Source of the DNA: Caulobacteraceae bacterium | GTDB taxonomy: Bacteria > Pseudomonadota > Alphaproteobacteria > Caulobacterales > Caulobacteraceae | Assembly: GCA_947476325.1 (NCBI GenBank) | Contig: CANJPZ010000004.1 | Span: 1-64,000 of the forward strand | DNA: 64,000 bases | Reading direction: 5' to 3' | In this document: piece by piece, positions 7,664 through 16,475 of the stretch | Layout of the letters: each line of letters begins with the position of its first letter | Numbering within the stretch: position 1 is the stretch's first letter | Made by a program: the position numbers and the translations under genes | Notes under the pieces: model-generated | Databases searched by the model: none | What the model was told of the DNA's origin: nothing | What the model saw: only the letters and a program-made list of their open reading frames with translations

Positions 7664-8377
7664 TCATGTGGCGGGGGTCGTGGGGGTGTCGGCCTGGGCG
7701 GTCGACGGAACGGTTGATGAAACGGCGGTGACCGCGGTCAGCGTCGCATCGACGCCGTTGACGGTGATCAGGGTCTGACCCGCGATCGACTTGACGCCTG
7801 TGGCCAGTCCCGTGACGTGTGGGGTCGCTGCGATGGACGCGCCCTTCGAGTCCAGGGCCGTGATCCGGAGGTGGTAGGCTGTGTTCCTAGGCAGTGCGCC
7901 GCCGGCCTGGGTCTTGCCGTTCCAGTTGAAGGTGTTCTCGCCGGCGTTGTTGGTCGGGGCGGCGCCCGTCCAGACCACCTGGCCGTTATTGTCCACCACC
8001 TCGAGCTTGGTCTGGGCGGCGGCCTGGTCCAGATCGTAGGTCCAGGTTGCGCCCTTGTCGGTCAGCTGGGCCTCATCCGTGCCCAGGGTGACGGTTTTGC
8101 CGACCAGATTGATCGCGCCTGCGCCGACATTGGCCTGGTTCTGACTGAGCATCTGGGTGAGCAGCTGATTGGTCAGCAGCTGCTGCTGGACGCCGGTCAT
8201 GGCCGTCAGCTGCTGGGTGAACTGGTTGTTGTCGAGCGGCGACAGCGGATCCTGGTTCTTCAGCTGGGTGGTTAGCAGACTGAGGAAAGTCTCATAGGTC
8301 GAGGCCAGGGTGCCGACGCCCTTGTTCACGGTGTCGGTGGCCTTGGCGATCGTGTCGGTGGCGGATGATACGGTCAT
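7664..8377 (-). CDS. flgD: Flagellar hook capping protein FlgD
   Basis: The scaffold that caps the growing hook. The N-terminal signature is YETFLSLLTTQLKNQDPLSPLDNNQFTQQL (about residues 29-58), followed by a glutamine-rich helix (VQQQLLTNQLL). The C-terminal half holds the FlgD Ig/Tudor-like region with AGENTFNWNGKTQAGGALP, typical of the family. At 237 residues the length is normal. It lies between fliK (7-bp gap) and flgE in the hook operon and should be transcribed from the sigma-54 promoter at 10050-10065. Confidence 0.95.
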   Translation of the reverse strand: MTVSSATDTIAKATDTVNKGVGTLASTYETFLSLLTTQLKNQDPLSPLDNNQFTQQLTAMTGVQQQLLTNQLLTQMLSQNQANVGAGAINLVGKTVTLGTDEAQLTDKGATWTYDLDQAAAQTKLEVVDNNGQVVWTGAAPTNNAGENTFNWNGKTQAGGALPRNTAYHLRITALDSKGASIAATPHVTGLATGVKSIAGQTLITVNGVDATLTAVTAVSSTVPSTAQADTPTTPAT

Positions 8378-8384
8378 GAGATCC

Positions 8385-9983
8385 TCAAATCATCACATCG
8401 ACGCCGCCGGCCCGGGTCGATCGGGCGGTCGGTGCGAGGGGAGTGTCGGCGAGATTACCGAAGGTGCCGGCGCGCATAGGTTGGGCGTCGCCCTGCCGTT
8501 GCTGTTGTTGCTGGTTGAGCAGGCTTTGGCCGGACTGATCGCCCGATGTGAAATGCAGGGCGGCTTTTGAAAGATCAAAGCCGGCCTGCTGCAGGGCCGA
8601 TTGCAGTTCGGAGGAACGCGCCTGAAGCTCCTGAGCCGAGTGCGGGTTCTGGAAGTTCAGGGCGGCGGTCAGTTCGCCGCGGGCATTGATGTCGATCTTG
8701 ACGTCAACCTTGCCCAGGCCGATCGGGTCGAGTTCGACCTGGAAGCGGGTGGCCTTGGCGCCGGATATCTGGCTGATCGCGGCCGCCAACTGAGTGACCG
8801 TCTGCGGGGTCGCGACGGGCAAGAGGGGTGATCTGTCCACCAGAGCCTTGGGCGCGCCTGCATTCATGGCGGCCTGAAAACCGGAGTCCTGAGCGGAAGG
8901 CCCGCGCAGTTGCTCAGCCGGCGCTTGCGTCGTCGTCAGCAGGGTCTCGGCCGTGTCGAGGTTGCTGTTTGCCGGCGCGTCACTGGTTGGCGCCGCCGTC
9001 TGGACGTCTTCCAGCGCAACGTCGAGCAGTGAGGCGGTGTTTGTAGCGGGACTGAGCGTCGCTACGGCCGGGCGGCCGCCCGCGGTGGTGACGGTTTTTG
9101 ACGCCGGACCTGAAACCACCCGGCCCTGGATTGAGGCCGGAGCGCCGCCCAGTTGCTGGACCAGTGCAGTGAGTTCAGGCGGCGGCGGGGCCTGGACGGG
9201 CGGCGGCGACGCATTGGCTGCCACAGCGGGGCGTGCAGCGGTCGCCTCGGGATCAACCTTAGCCTGGCTGATATTTGATGGAGCGATTTTGAGATCGGCA
9301 ACCAGCCCGTCGGTTGCCGCCGATTTGACTGTCTTGCGTGCGAGAGCATCCGGTCCATCGAACACAGCATCCGTCGAAGGGGTCTTGTCCGCGCCCGTCG
9401 CTGATTCAGCTAGGTCGTTCGCCGCACTGTCCTGAGCGGTGGCCGATTTCAATTCCAGCCCGATCAGTTGTGCGCCGATGAACAGACCCGTGAGCGCCGG
9501 ATCCGTCGCGGCCGTGGTTGCATCCGCAGTCTCGGACGGGGATGAAACGTCGTCATTGGCTGGGGTGCCGCCATCTGTCTCCGCATCAACCGCAGAAGCG
9601 CCGGCGGCAACCAGGGTTTTGATCGACAATGCTTCCAGATCGATCTGGATCGTGGCCCCAGGCACAGGCTCGCTCGTTTGACTCGCTGTTGCGAGGCTGG
9701 ACCTGGTGATCAGGCGGAGCGTCTGGCCGACGACACTTTGGACTGGCACGCTCGCGAGACCATTGACCCTGGCGGTCGAGCCCACATTGGACGCCAGGGA
9801 CGTCGTCGGCTGTGCCCCGTCGAGGGCGGCCAGCATAGCGGAGAAATCCAATTGTCCTGCAGCGCCCTGTCCAGCCTCGGTTGCAGCGCCCGCTTTTGTG
9901 CCCACGGCCGCACCCAGGGCGTCGGCGATCATCGCCGTCTGGGGCGCCGAGGTCAGGGATGCGAACAGGCCGGTGGCGTTCAT
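8385..9983 (-). CDS. fliK: Flagellar hook-length control protein FliK
   Basis: A 532-residue molecular ruler that sets hook length and switches export specificity. The long N-terminal part is Ala/Thr/Pro-rich and low in complexity, as usual. The conserved C-terminal Flg_hook domain is clear: FQVELDPIGLGKVDVKIDINARGELTAALNF then RSSELQSALQQAGFDLSKAALHF (about residues 400-470), followed by a glutamine-rich tail. It is the first gene of the hook operon (fliK-flgD-flgE), 55 or so bases downstream of the inferred sigma-54 start site. Confidence 0.92.
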   Translation of the reverse strand: MNATGLFASLTSAPQTAMIADALGAAVGTKAGAATEAGQGAAGQLDFSAMLAALDGAQPTTSLASNVGSTARVNGLASVPVQSVVGQTLRLITRSSLATASQTSEPVPGATIQIDLEALSIKTLVAAGASAVDAETDGGTPANDDVSSPSETADATTAATDPALTGLFIGAQLIGLELKSATAQDSAANDLAESATGADKTPSTDAVFDGPDALARKTVKSAATDGLVADLKIAPSNISQAKVDPEATAARPAVAANASPPPVQAPPPPELTALVQQLGGAPASIQGRVVSGPASKTVTTAGGRPAVATLSPATNTASLLDVALEDVQTAAPTSDAPANSNLDTAETLLTTTQAPAEQLRGPSAQDSGFQAAMNAGAPKALVDRSPLLPVATPQTVTQLAAAISQISGAKATRFQVELDPIGLGKVDVKIDINARGELTAALNFQNPHSAQELQARSSELQSALQQAGFDLSKAALHFTSGDQSGQSLLNQQQQQRQGDAQPMRAGTFGNLADTPLAPTARSTRAGGVDVMI

Positions 9984-10049
9984 GGTCGGGTTGGGAAACC
10001 TGGAGTGTACGCGGCGCCTGCTGCGCCTGGTTATTCGACACCGTCCAAA

Positions 10050-10065
10050 GCAACCCTTGCGCCAG
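10050..10065 (-). promoter_or_regulatory. Sigma-54 promoter of the fliK-flgD-flgE hook operon
   Basis: On the minus strand the sequence CTGGCGCAAGGGTTGC followed by T matches the sigma-54 consensus YTGGCACGRNNNTTGCW at both the -24 GG and the -12 GC with exact spacing. The predicted start is near 10038, giving a 55-nt leader before fliK. This agrees with hook genes being sigma-54/FlbD-dependent in Caulobacter. Confidence 0.8.
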
Positions 10066-10085
10066 ATCGGAAATAAGCGCGCAAT

Positions 10086-10112
10086 GCATTGAAAACAAAA
10101 TATAAAATGAGA
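10086..10112. promoter_or_regulatory. AT-rich patch, possible IHF site between the two sigma-54 promoters
   Basis: A stretch with A-tracts (gcattgaaaacaaaatataa and on) is strikingly AT-rich in this GC-rich sequence. It sits between the -24 element of the hook promoter and the upstream enhancer-like box. Caulobacter flagellar sigma-54 promoters use IHF bending at such places. A strict IHF consensus is not complete, so this is a weak call. Confidence 0.4.
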
Positions 10113-10140
10113 TCGCCCTTGTGCCGGTCCGCGAGGCTCG

Positions 10141-10155
10141 CGGCCAAAATTGCCG
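10141..10155. promoter_or_regulatory. FlbD-type ftr-like box (upstream of the hook promoter)
   Basis: cggccaaaattgccg has dyad CGGC/GCCG ends. Read in reverse it gives cggcaattttggccg, closely matching the box at 10322-10336 (cggcaagttttgccg). It lies about 110 bases upstream of the predicted hook-operon start. From memory, C. crescentus has an FlbD site (ftr1) about 100 bases upstream of its hook operon. Confidence 0.55.
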
Positions 10156-10212
10156 GGCGCGGCTAGGCAAGGCGAGCCCTTGGCGGGGCGTTTGTACCGG
10201 GCCCCTGATCAA

Positions 10213-10228
10213 CTGGCGCGGCTCTTGC
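10213..10228 (+). promoter_or_regulatory. Sigma-54 promoter of flgK-flgL
   Basis: CTGGCGCGGCTCTTGC matches YTGGCACGRNNNTTGC with one difference (A to G in the -24 box) and exact spacing. The predicted start is near 10240, leaving a long leader of about 147 nt before flgK. It diverges from the hook promoter at 10050-10065, the same arrangement as flaN/flbG in C. crescentus. Confidence 0.75.
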
Positions 10229-10270
10229 GCAGGTCAGACCAACATCGAACGGGCCAAATTTGGAAAGCCC

Positions 10271-10396
10271 ATGAAAAACAACGTGTTGACCAATTCTGGG
10301 GCGGCGACCTTCGCGGGCGAGCGGCAAGTTTTGCCGGTCCTTACGCGTCTACGCGCGGAATCTACAGCCGGGCAGGGCGCACAAGCATGTCTCTAA
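10271..10396 (+). CDS. Possible 41-codon upstream reading frame in the flgK leader
   Basis: An ATG at 10271, with GGAAAG just ahead (10262-10267), opens a 41-codon frame beginning MKNNVLTNSGAATFAGERQ that ends at a TAA (10394-10396), overlapping the flgK start by 10 bases in another frame. It lies wholly in the predicted flgK leader and covers the second FlbD-like box. No family is recognised. It may be chance or may couple translation to flgK; the flgK ribosome site itself is weak. Confidence 0.3.
   Translation: MKNNVLTNSGAATFAGERQVLPVLTRLRAESTAGQGAQACL
10322..10336. promoter_or_regulatory. FlbD-type ftr-like box (downstream of the flgK promoter)
   Basis: cggcaagttttgccg is a perfect 6-bp inverted repeat (CGGCAA/TTGCCG) with a 3-bp spacer, about 89 bases downstream of the predicted flgK start. 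In C. crescentus the FlbD sites of the equivalent promoter (ftr2, ftr3) are also downstream, near +86 and +120 as I recall. A weaker related half-site (ccgggca) is near 10368. Confidence 0.6.
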
Positions 10397-12489
10397 CCAC
10401 CATCCTCAGCACAGCCACTTCAGGGCTGATCGCCGCCCAGACGGGTATCCGGACGGTTTCGGACAATGTCGCCAACGCCAACACTCCTGGATACGTCCGC
10501 AAGGCGATCAACCAGACGTCCCTGGTCACGCGCGGCGTCGGCGCGGGCGTCAACGTCGAAGGCATAACCCGGGTCGTTGATCAATATCTGCAATCCGCCA
10601 GCCTGACCGCCGGGTCTTCGGCCGGCAGCGCCAATGCCTTGTCCGAGATGCTCGACCGCGCCCAGGGTCTGTTTGGCGATCCAAGCAGCGATTCCAGCTT
10701 TTTTGGCGGTCTCGATCAGGCGCTGGCGACTTTTGCGGCCTTGGCGGATGATCCGGCGTCGTCCTTGCAGCGCAGCCAGTCGCTGAGCGCGCTCCAGACC
10801 TTCTTTGACGACAGCAAGCGGATTACCAGTTCGCTGGTCCAGATTCGGCAAGAGGCTGATACCCGCATCAATTCGAATGTGAACCGGGCCAATGACCTTC
10901 TGGCCCAGATTGCACAGCTCAATATCGACATACGTCATGCCAAGGTTGGAGGCGCGGATTCCAGCGGCTCGGAGAACATCCAGAGCCAGCTGATCGACAA
11001 ACTTTCCACCCTGGTCAATGTCCAGACCCAACAAAGCTCGGGCGGCGGCGTTGTGATCCGCACCCAGGACGGCATGCTGTTGGCCGACGAGCAAGCCGGG
11101 ACCCTAGCCTACCAAAGTTCCGGAACTGCAGCGGGCTTTCTTACGGTAAAGCCCGCCAACGGCGGCGGCCAGGTCTTTGACGGCACGTTTTCGGGCGGAG
11201 AGATCGTCGGCCTGCTCCAGGCCCGTAACAAGGAAATTCCAGGCGTCCTGGCCCAGCTGAACGAATTCACGGCCGGGGCGGCGCGGGAAATCAACCGGGC
11301 CCACAACGCCAGCTCGTCGGTTCCGGCGCCGGCGTCGCTGACGGGCCGGAACACCGGCCTTGATCTGCCCACTGCCGTCACCGGCTTTGCCGGCAAGACG
11401 ACGATCGCCCTGTTGAACGCTTCAGGCGTTCTGCAGAACCGTGTCGACATCGACTTTACGGCCGGAACCATGAGCCTGAACGGTGGCGCAACCTCAGCAT
11501 TCACGCCGGCGATCTTCCTGGCCACGCTGAACGGCCAGCTCGGCGTCAACGGCGCGGCCAGCTTCTCCGGCGGCGCCCTGACGGTGGCGGCGACAACGGG
11601 AGGCGTTGCGATCCAGGACGACGCCACCACCCCGGCGACAAAGGCCGGCCTCGGTTTCAGCCAGTTCCTGGGCATGAACGATCTGATCCGCTCGGCGACC
11701 TATCCGGCCAATACCGGGCTAGCGAGCACTGACGCTCACGGCTTCACAGCCGGTCAGGTGGTTACGTTCCGTCTGAGCCTTCCGTCCGGCGCGCGCGTCC
11801 GCGACGTCAATGTGACGATCCCGGCCGGGACCACCATGGCCAATCTGCTCTCGACCATGAATGCTACGGGCACCGGCGTTGCGCCTTACGGCCAGTTCAG
11901 CCTCGACGCCAACGGCCGAATGAGCTTTGCCTCGTCGACAACCCCTCCGGCCAGCCTGTCGGTTGTCACGGATAACACCAGCCGCGGCGTCGGCGGCCCA
12001 TCGCTGTCGAGTTTCTTTGGCCTTGGGACCAGTAACCTTGTGTCGGCAGCCAGCGGTTACACGCTGGATTCCGTCGTCTACCAAGACCCTACCAAGATGG
12101 CGGTCGCCCATCTCGATCTTGGGGTGACCGCAGGTGCGCCGTCGCTGGCGGTTGGCGATGGACGCGGGGCCGGTGCTCTGGCGGCGATAGGCGACAGCCT
12201 GTCGGGATTTGGCGCAGCGGGCGGCTTGCCCGCCGCCAACATGACCTTGTCGCGTTACGCGGCCGAGTTCGCCGGCTCGCTGGGCCGCAATTCGGCAGCG
12301 GCGGACAATGCCAAGACCAGCGCCACTTCGGTCCAGTCCGAGGCTGATACGCGGCGCACGTCCTATGAAGGCGTCAATATGGACGAGGAACTGATCCGGC
12401 TGACGACCTACCAGCAGGCCTTCAACGCCTCCGCCCGGCTGATCCAGGCGGTCAACGATCTCTACGACACTCTGTTGAAAGTGGTTTGA
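10387..12489 (+). CDS. flgK: Flagellar hook-filament junction protein FlgK (HAP1)
   Basis: A 700-residue hook-associated protein. It starts MSLTTILSTATSGLIAAQTGIRTVSDNVANANTPGYVRK, the classic N-terminal signature, and ends with YEGVNMDEELIRLTTYQQAFNASARLIQAVNDLYDTLLK, the classic C-terminal D0 helix. The ATG at 10387 is chosen because the longer frame upstream lacks similarity and lies within the promoter region. It is followed 9 bases later by flgL. Transcription probably starts from the sigma-54 promoter at 10213-10228. Confidence 0.96.
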   Translation: MSLTTILSTATSGLIAAQTGIRTVSDNVANANTPGYVRKAINQTSLVTRGVGAGVNVEGITRVVDQYLQSASLTAGSSAGSANALSEMLDRAQGLFGDPSSDSSFFGGLDQALATFAALADDPASSLQRSQSLSALQTFFDDSKRITSSLVQIRQEADTRINSNVNRANDLLAQIAQLNIDIRHAKVGGADSSGSENIQSQLIDKLSTLVNVQTQQSSGGGVVIRTQDGMLLADEQAGTLAYQSSGTAAGFLTVKPANGGGQVFDGTFSGGEIVGLLQARNKEIPGVLAQLNEFTAGAAREINRAHNASSSVPAPASLTGRNTGLDLPTAVTGFAGKTTIALLNASGVLQNRVDIDFTAGTMSLNGGATSAFTPAIFLATLNGQLGVNGAASFSGGALTVAATTGGVAIQDDATTPATKAGLGFSQFLGMNDLIRSATYPANTGLASTDAHGFTAGQVVTFRLSLPSGARVRDVNVTIPAGTTMANLLSTMNATGTGVAPYGQFSLDANGRMSFASSTTPPASLSVVTDNTSRGVGGPSLSSFFGLGTSNLVSAASGYTLDSVVYQDPTKMAVAHLDLGVTAGAPSLAVGDGRGAGALAAIGDSLSGFGAAGGLPAANMTLSRYAAEFAGSLGRNSAAADNAKTSATSVQSEADTRRTSYEGVNMDEELIRLTTYQQAFNASARLIQAVNDLYDTLLKVV

Positions 12490-12498
12490 GGCTAGACC

Positions 12499-13422
12499 AT
12501 GGAACGCATTTCAACCCAGGGCATCTTCACCGCGGCGCTCCTGAACCTGGGAGAAACCCAGCAGCGTCAGCTGGACGCCGCCCGTCAGGTGTCCAGCCAG
12601 AAAGTCGCGCAGGACCTGAAAGGGTATGCCGGAAAGGCCGAAACCCTGACCGCCATGCGCGGCGCCCAGACCCGGATCAACGGCCTGCTCGACCAGAACA
12701 CCGTCCTGAAAAACCGCTTCACGATGCAGGATATAGCGCTCGGCCAGCTGTCAGGCGCCGCCGGGGGCGCGCGCCAGGCCATTACCGACGCCCTGGCCAG
12801 CGGCAATGTCGATACCCTGATGCAGGACCTGCGCGGATTCTTCACCGACGCGACAGCGGCGCTGAACACCAAGAGCCAGGGGCGATACCTGTTCTCCGGC
12901 GGCCAGGTGAACACCCAGCCGAGCAGCGCTTCCGCAATGTCCGACCTGACCCTGGCGGCGCCGTCGACCTATTTCCACAATGACCAGTTCGTCGGCACGA
13001 GCCAGATCGATGAGACCAGTTCGGTCCAGGGCGGCATGCTGGCCGACAATCTGGGTCTGGGTCTCTACAATGCCTTCAAGGATGTCCAGGCCTTCGAACA
13101 GGGCGGCAGTGGCCCGTTCACCGGCTCTTTGACCACTGCACAGCGAACCTTCCTCGAAGGCGTGCTGACCCAGTTCGACACCGCCCACACCACGGCCATC
13201 AACGCCCAGGCGCGCAATGGTTCAGTGCTCAAGCGCATCGAGAACACGGCGTCCGATCTGAATGACCGGTCGACCACCATGGGCGGACTGATCGGCAAGG
13301 TCACCGACGTGGATATGGCGGACGCCATTTCGCGGCTTCAGGCGGCCCAGACGGCCGTGCAGGCCTCGGCCGAGGTGTTCAACGTGCTGAAGAACTCGTC
13401 GCTGCTGAACTTCCTGCGCTGA
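12499..13422 (+). CDS. flgL: Flagellar hook-filament junction protein FlgL (HAP3)
   Basis: A 307-residue flagellin-like protein. The N-terminus MERISTQGIFTAALLNLGETQQRQLDAARQVSSQKVAQDLKGYA fits the FlgL pattern of a helix followed by a conserved loop. The C-terminus DVDMADAISRLQAAQTAVQASAEVFNVLKNSSLLNFLR is the flagellin C-terminal domain. It pairs with FlgK to join hook and filament. A 9-base gap to flgK and no promoter of its own suggest a two-gene operon. Confidence 0.94.
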   Translation: MERISTQGIFTAALLNLGETQQRQLDAARQVSSQKVAQDLKGYAGKAETLTAMRGAQTRINGLLDQNTVLKNRFTMQDIALGQLSGAAGGARQAITDALASGNVDTLMQDLRGFFTDATAALNTKSQGRYLFSGGQVNTQPSSASAMSDLTLAAPSTYFHNDQFVGTSQIDETSSVQGGMLADNLGLGLYNAFKDVQAFEQGGSGPFTGSLTTAQRTFLEGVLTQFDTAHTTAINAQARNGSVLKRIENTASDLNDRSTTMGGLIGKVTDVDMADAISRLQAAQTAVQASAEVFNVLKNSSLLNFLR

Positions 13423-13492
13423 GGGGGGACGCGCCCGGCTCGCAATCGCCGGCCGCAGTCGCTAGATAGGGGCCGACTGGAGTATCGCCGCC

Positions 13493-14644
13493 TTGCCCCT
13501 GGACATGGTCCCTGCCGAACACGCCCGCCAGGCCGCCCGCGATGCGGTCGGCCTGCCGGCCGGCGCGCGTGTGGTGGTCGCCATGTCCGGCGGGGTGGAC
13601 TCGACGGTCACCGCCGCTCTGCTCAAGGACGCCGGCTATGATGTCATCGGCGTCACCCTGCAGCTCTATGATCACGGCGCGGCGGTCCAGAAGAAGGGCG
13701 CGTGCTGCGCCGGCCAGGACATCCACGACGCCCGCCAGGCGGCTGAGCGCATGGGCATTCCCCACTATGTGCTGGACTATGAAAGCCGGTTCCGCGAGGC
13801 GGTGATCGAGGAGTTTGCGGACTCCTATCTGCGCGGCGAGACGCCGATCCCCTGCATCCGGTGCAATCAGACGGTCAAGTTCCGGGATCTGCTGGATATC
13901 GCCCGCGATCTGGGCGCCGAAGCCATGGCGACGGGCCATTATGTGCGTCGTGCTGAGGGTGCGGCCGGGGCCGAGCTGCGCCGTGCGGCCGACCCGGCGC
14001 GCGATCAGAGCTATTTTCTGTTCGCCACTACGCCTGAGCAGCTGGCCTATCTGCGCTTTCCGCTGGGCGCCCTGCCCAAGAGTGCGGTGCGGGAAGCTGC
14101 GAACGCGCTGGGTCTGGCGGTCGCCGACAAGCCCGACAGCCAGGACATCTGTTTCGTGCCCGAGGGCAAGTACACCACCATCATCGATCGGCTGCGCCCG
14201 CAGGGCGCCGTGCCGGGCGACATCGTCCACATGGACGGGCGCGTGCTGGGCCGGCACGAGGGTGTGACGCGCTATACGGTCGGGCAGCGCCGGGGACTGA
14301 ACGTGGCCATAGGCGATCCGCTGTTTGTGGTGCGCATCGACGCCGATGCGCGTCAGGTCATTGTCGGCCCGCGTGAGGCGCTGCTGACCGCGTCCTGTTC
14401 GTTGAAGGAAGTGAACTGGCTGGGCGATGGGCCGCTGGCTGCGGCCGATGGTCTGCTGGTCTTTGCCAGGGTCCGTTCCACACGTGAGCCCGCAGCGGCA
14501 CGGCTGGCGATAAATGGCGACGAGCTGTCAGTGGTGTTCGATGCGCCAGAAGAGGGCGTCTCGCCCGGGCAGGCGTGCGTGCTTTACAACGGCGAGCGCG
14601 TGCTGGGCGGCGGGTTCATCGACCGGACGGCAAGGGCAGTCTAG
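13493..14644 (+). CDS. mnmA: tRNA-specific 2-thiouridylase MnmA
   Basis: It makes 2-thiouridine at the wobble position of tRNA for Lys, Glu and Gln. The N-terminal PP-loop is [18 protein letters not shown] (about residues 24-41), the first catalytic cysteine is in [14 protein letters not shown] and the second in [12 protein letters not shown]. Length 383 is normal. The TTG start at 13493 has GGAG about 10 bases upstream; an in-frame ATG at 13505 is the alternative. It follows flgL closely but is a housekeeping gene. Its stop overlaps that of convergent greA by 4 bases. Confidence 0.96.
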   Translation: MPLDMVPAEHARQAARDAVGLPAGARVVVAMSGGVDSTVTAALLKDAGYDVIGVTLQLYDHGAAVQKKGACCAGQDIHDARQAAERMGIPHYVLDYESRFREAVIEEFADSYLRGETPIPCIRCNQTVKFRDLLDIARDLGAEAMATGHYVRRAEGAAGAELRRAADPARDQSYFLFATTPEQLAYLRFPLGALPKSAVREAANALGLAVADKPDSQDICFVPEGKYTTIIDRLRPQGAVPGDIVHMDGRVLGRHEGVTRYTVGQRRGLNVAIGDPLFVVRIDADARQVIVGPREALLTASCSLKEVNWLGDGPLAAADGLLVFARVRSTREPAAARLAINGDELSVVFDAPEEGVSPGQACVLYNGERVLGGGFIDRTARAV

Positions 14645-15114
14645 ATCCACTCGACCTTGTTGATCTCGTAGGCCTTGCCGCCGCCGGGGGTGTTGACCTC
14701 GACGACATCGCCGACTTCCTTGCCGATCATGGCCCGGGCGATGGGCGAGGACAGCGAGATCTTGCCGGACTTCACGTCGGCCTCGTGGTCGCCAACGATC
14801 TGGTAGCGGCCCTTCTCGTCGGTGTCTTCGTCGACGACGGTGACGGTGGCCCCGAACTTGACCTGTTTGCCGGAAAGCCGGGACACGTCGATGACCTGGG
14901 CGCGGGCCATTTTGTCCTCGATCTCGGCGATACGGCCTTCGATCCAGCCCTGCTGGTCCTTGGCCGCGTGATACTCCGCATTCTCCGACAGGTCGCCGTG
15001 GGCGCGCGCCTCGGCGATCGCAGCGATGACCGACGGTCGCTCCTGCGTCTTCAAACGTTTCAGCTCTTCGTCGAGGACAGCGTAGCCCTCGGCGGTCATG
15101 GGAACTTTTTCCAT
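14641..15114 (-). CDS. greA: Transcription elongation factor GreA
   Basis: This 157-residue factor rescues backtracked RNA polymerase by stimulating RNA cleavage. The N-terminal coiled coil ([46 protein letters not shown]) carries the tip acidic residues in the DLSENAEY motif. The C-terminal FKBP-like half contains [35 protein letters not shown]. Length and both domains are complete. Confidence 0.97.
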   Translation of the reverse strand: MEKVPMTAEGYAVLDEELKRLKTQERPSVIAAIAEARAHGDLSENAEYHAAKDQQGWIEGRIAEIEDKMARAQVIDVSRLSGKQVKFGATVTVVDEDTDEKGRYQIVGDHEADVKSGKISLSSPIARAMIGKEVGDVVEVNTPGGGKAYEINKVEWI

Positions 15115-15201
15115 GGAAGGATATTAGCTCGGATCAGCCCTTATGGTTCAGGGGCAAGCAATGATAGGCGCCGCAATGCACAACTGCAAGAGACAGCGTC
15201 A

Positions 15202-16359
15202 CTACGTCCCAAACAACCGGGCGAAATTGCTGCAATAAAACTGTTCCTGCGCCGCTTCATCGATGCCGGCCAGGCTTGCCGCAAACCGGGCCAGCGGCTG
15301 ACGGCCGCCTTCGGTGTGCGGATAGTCCGATGAGAACATGTACAGGCGTGGATCGGATTCGCGGATCATCGCGCCGACGTCTTCGTAGACATAGGGCGTG
15401 AACGCCATGTGCTCGATGATCTGTTCCGACGGCTTGCGGGTCAGGGCTGCCAGCTCGAGCTCGGATTTCTTCCAGATCTCGGCGCTCCAGTCGAGGCGGC
15501 GCAGCATGGCCGGCACCCAGCCGGCGCCCAGCTCGATCACCCCGCCGCGCAGCTTCGGGTGGCGGTCGAATACGCCGTCCAGCACCAGGCAGCAGACAAA
15601 GGTCTCGGCCGCATGGTGCAGGCTGGTCATGTCCTTGCCACGCACGTTCTCGCCGCCGCCCAGCCAGTCGGTGGGAACGGGGCGGCCGGTATTCATCCAG
15701 GCCGGATCAAGCTGCAGGGGGTCGCCGCCCACATGCAGCATGAAGGGCACACGGGCGTCGGCGAGCATGGACCAGAAGGGATCAAAGGCGTTGTGGCCGG
15801 GCGAGCGCCCGCCCGCCGGACGGTGGGGAATCCAGATCGCCTTCAGGCCGAGACCCAGGGCGTGGTCCAGTTCGGCCATGGCCCGATCGGGATCGTCCAG
15901 GGGCATAAGGCCCACGCCCAGCAGGCGCGGATCATTTTTACAGAACGCCGCCATGCCCTTGTTGTGGGCACTGGCGGCCGCATAGCGGTCCTCGATCGGC
16001 GACTCGGCACGGAAGCAGGCGCCGGCCGAGAAGGTGGCGAACACCAGCTGCTTGTCGAACCCGAGTTGATCCAGCGCCTGGGTGCGCTCGGCAGCGTTGA
16101 AGGCGCCTAAAGCCTGATAGCCCTTGGGACCGGATATGAGACCATCCCCCAGGGCGACCATTTCGGCCACGACCGCCTCGGGATGGCCGCCGTGGTCCCT
16201 GGCCTCTGCCATCAGATTGGCCAGGGTCCCACGGGTCGGCACCGGAATCTTCGGCGCCCGGTCGCGGAAATCGGCGTCGGCGTGGTCGATGATGAAATCC
16301 GGCAGCTCCATGATGTGGCTGTCGGCGTCGAAATAGGCGCGTCCCTTGGCGTAGGCCAT
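15202..16359 (-). CDS. Amidohydrolase family protein (amidohydrolase 2 type)
   Basis: This 385-residue metal-dependent hydrolase or decarboxylase-like protein starts YFDADSHIMELPDFI, the N-terminal DxHxxE pattern of the amidohydrolase 2 family. Further matches are the mid-protein FMLHVGGD, FERHPKLRGGVIELGAGWVP-type strand (here FDRHPKLRGGV) and a C-terminal MFSSDYPHTEGG, where the aspartate is a metal ligand. ATG 16359 is preceded by GGAGG, so the longer open frame is not used. The substrate is not identifiable; relatives act on aromatic acids and lactones. Confidence 0.85.
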   Translation of the reverse strand: MAYAKGRAYFDADSHIMELPDFIIDHADADFRDRAPKIPVPTRGTLANLMAEARDHGGHPEAVVAEMVALGDGLISGPKGYQALGAFNAAERTQALDQLGFDKQLVFATFSAGACFRAESPIEDRYAAASAHNKGMAAFCKNDPRLLGVGLMPLDDPDRAMAELDHALGLGLKAIWIPHRPAGGRSPGHNAFDPFWSMLADARVPFMLHVGGDPLQLDPAWMNTGRPVPTDWLGGGENVRGKDMTSLHHAAETFVCCLVLDGVFDRHPKLRGGVIELGAGWVPAMLRRLDWSAEIWKKSELELAALTRKPSEQIIEHMAFTPYVYEDVGAMIRESDPRLYMFSSDYPHTEGGRQPLARFAASLAGIDEAAQEQFYCSNFARLFGT

Positions 16360-16475
16360 TCGTTCCTCCGTACGCCGTCTGATGCGGCGTCTATCGGCGA
16401 TAAGGTGGCGCGCCGGCGGACTTGGAGTCAATCGGGCGGCGATGTATGGCGCAAGGATGCAGGGCGCGCTGATCC

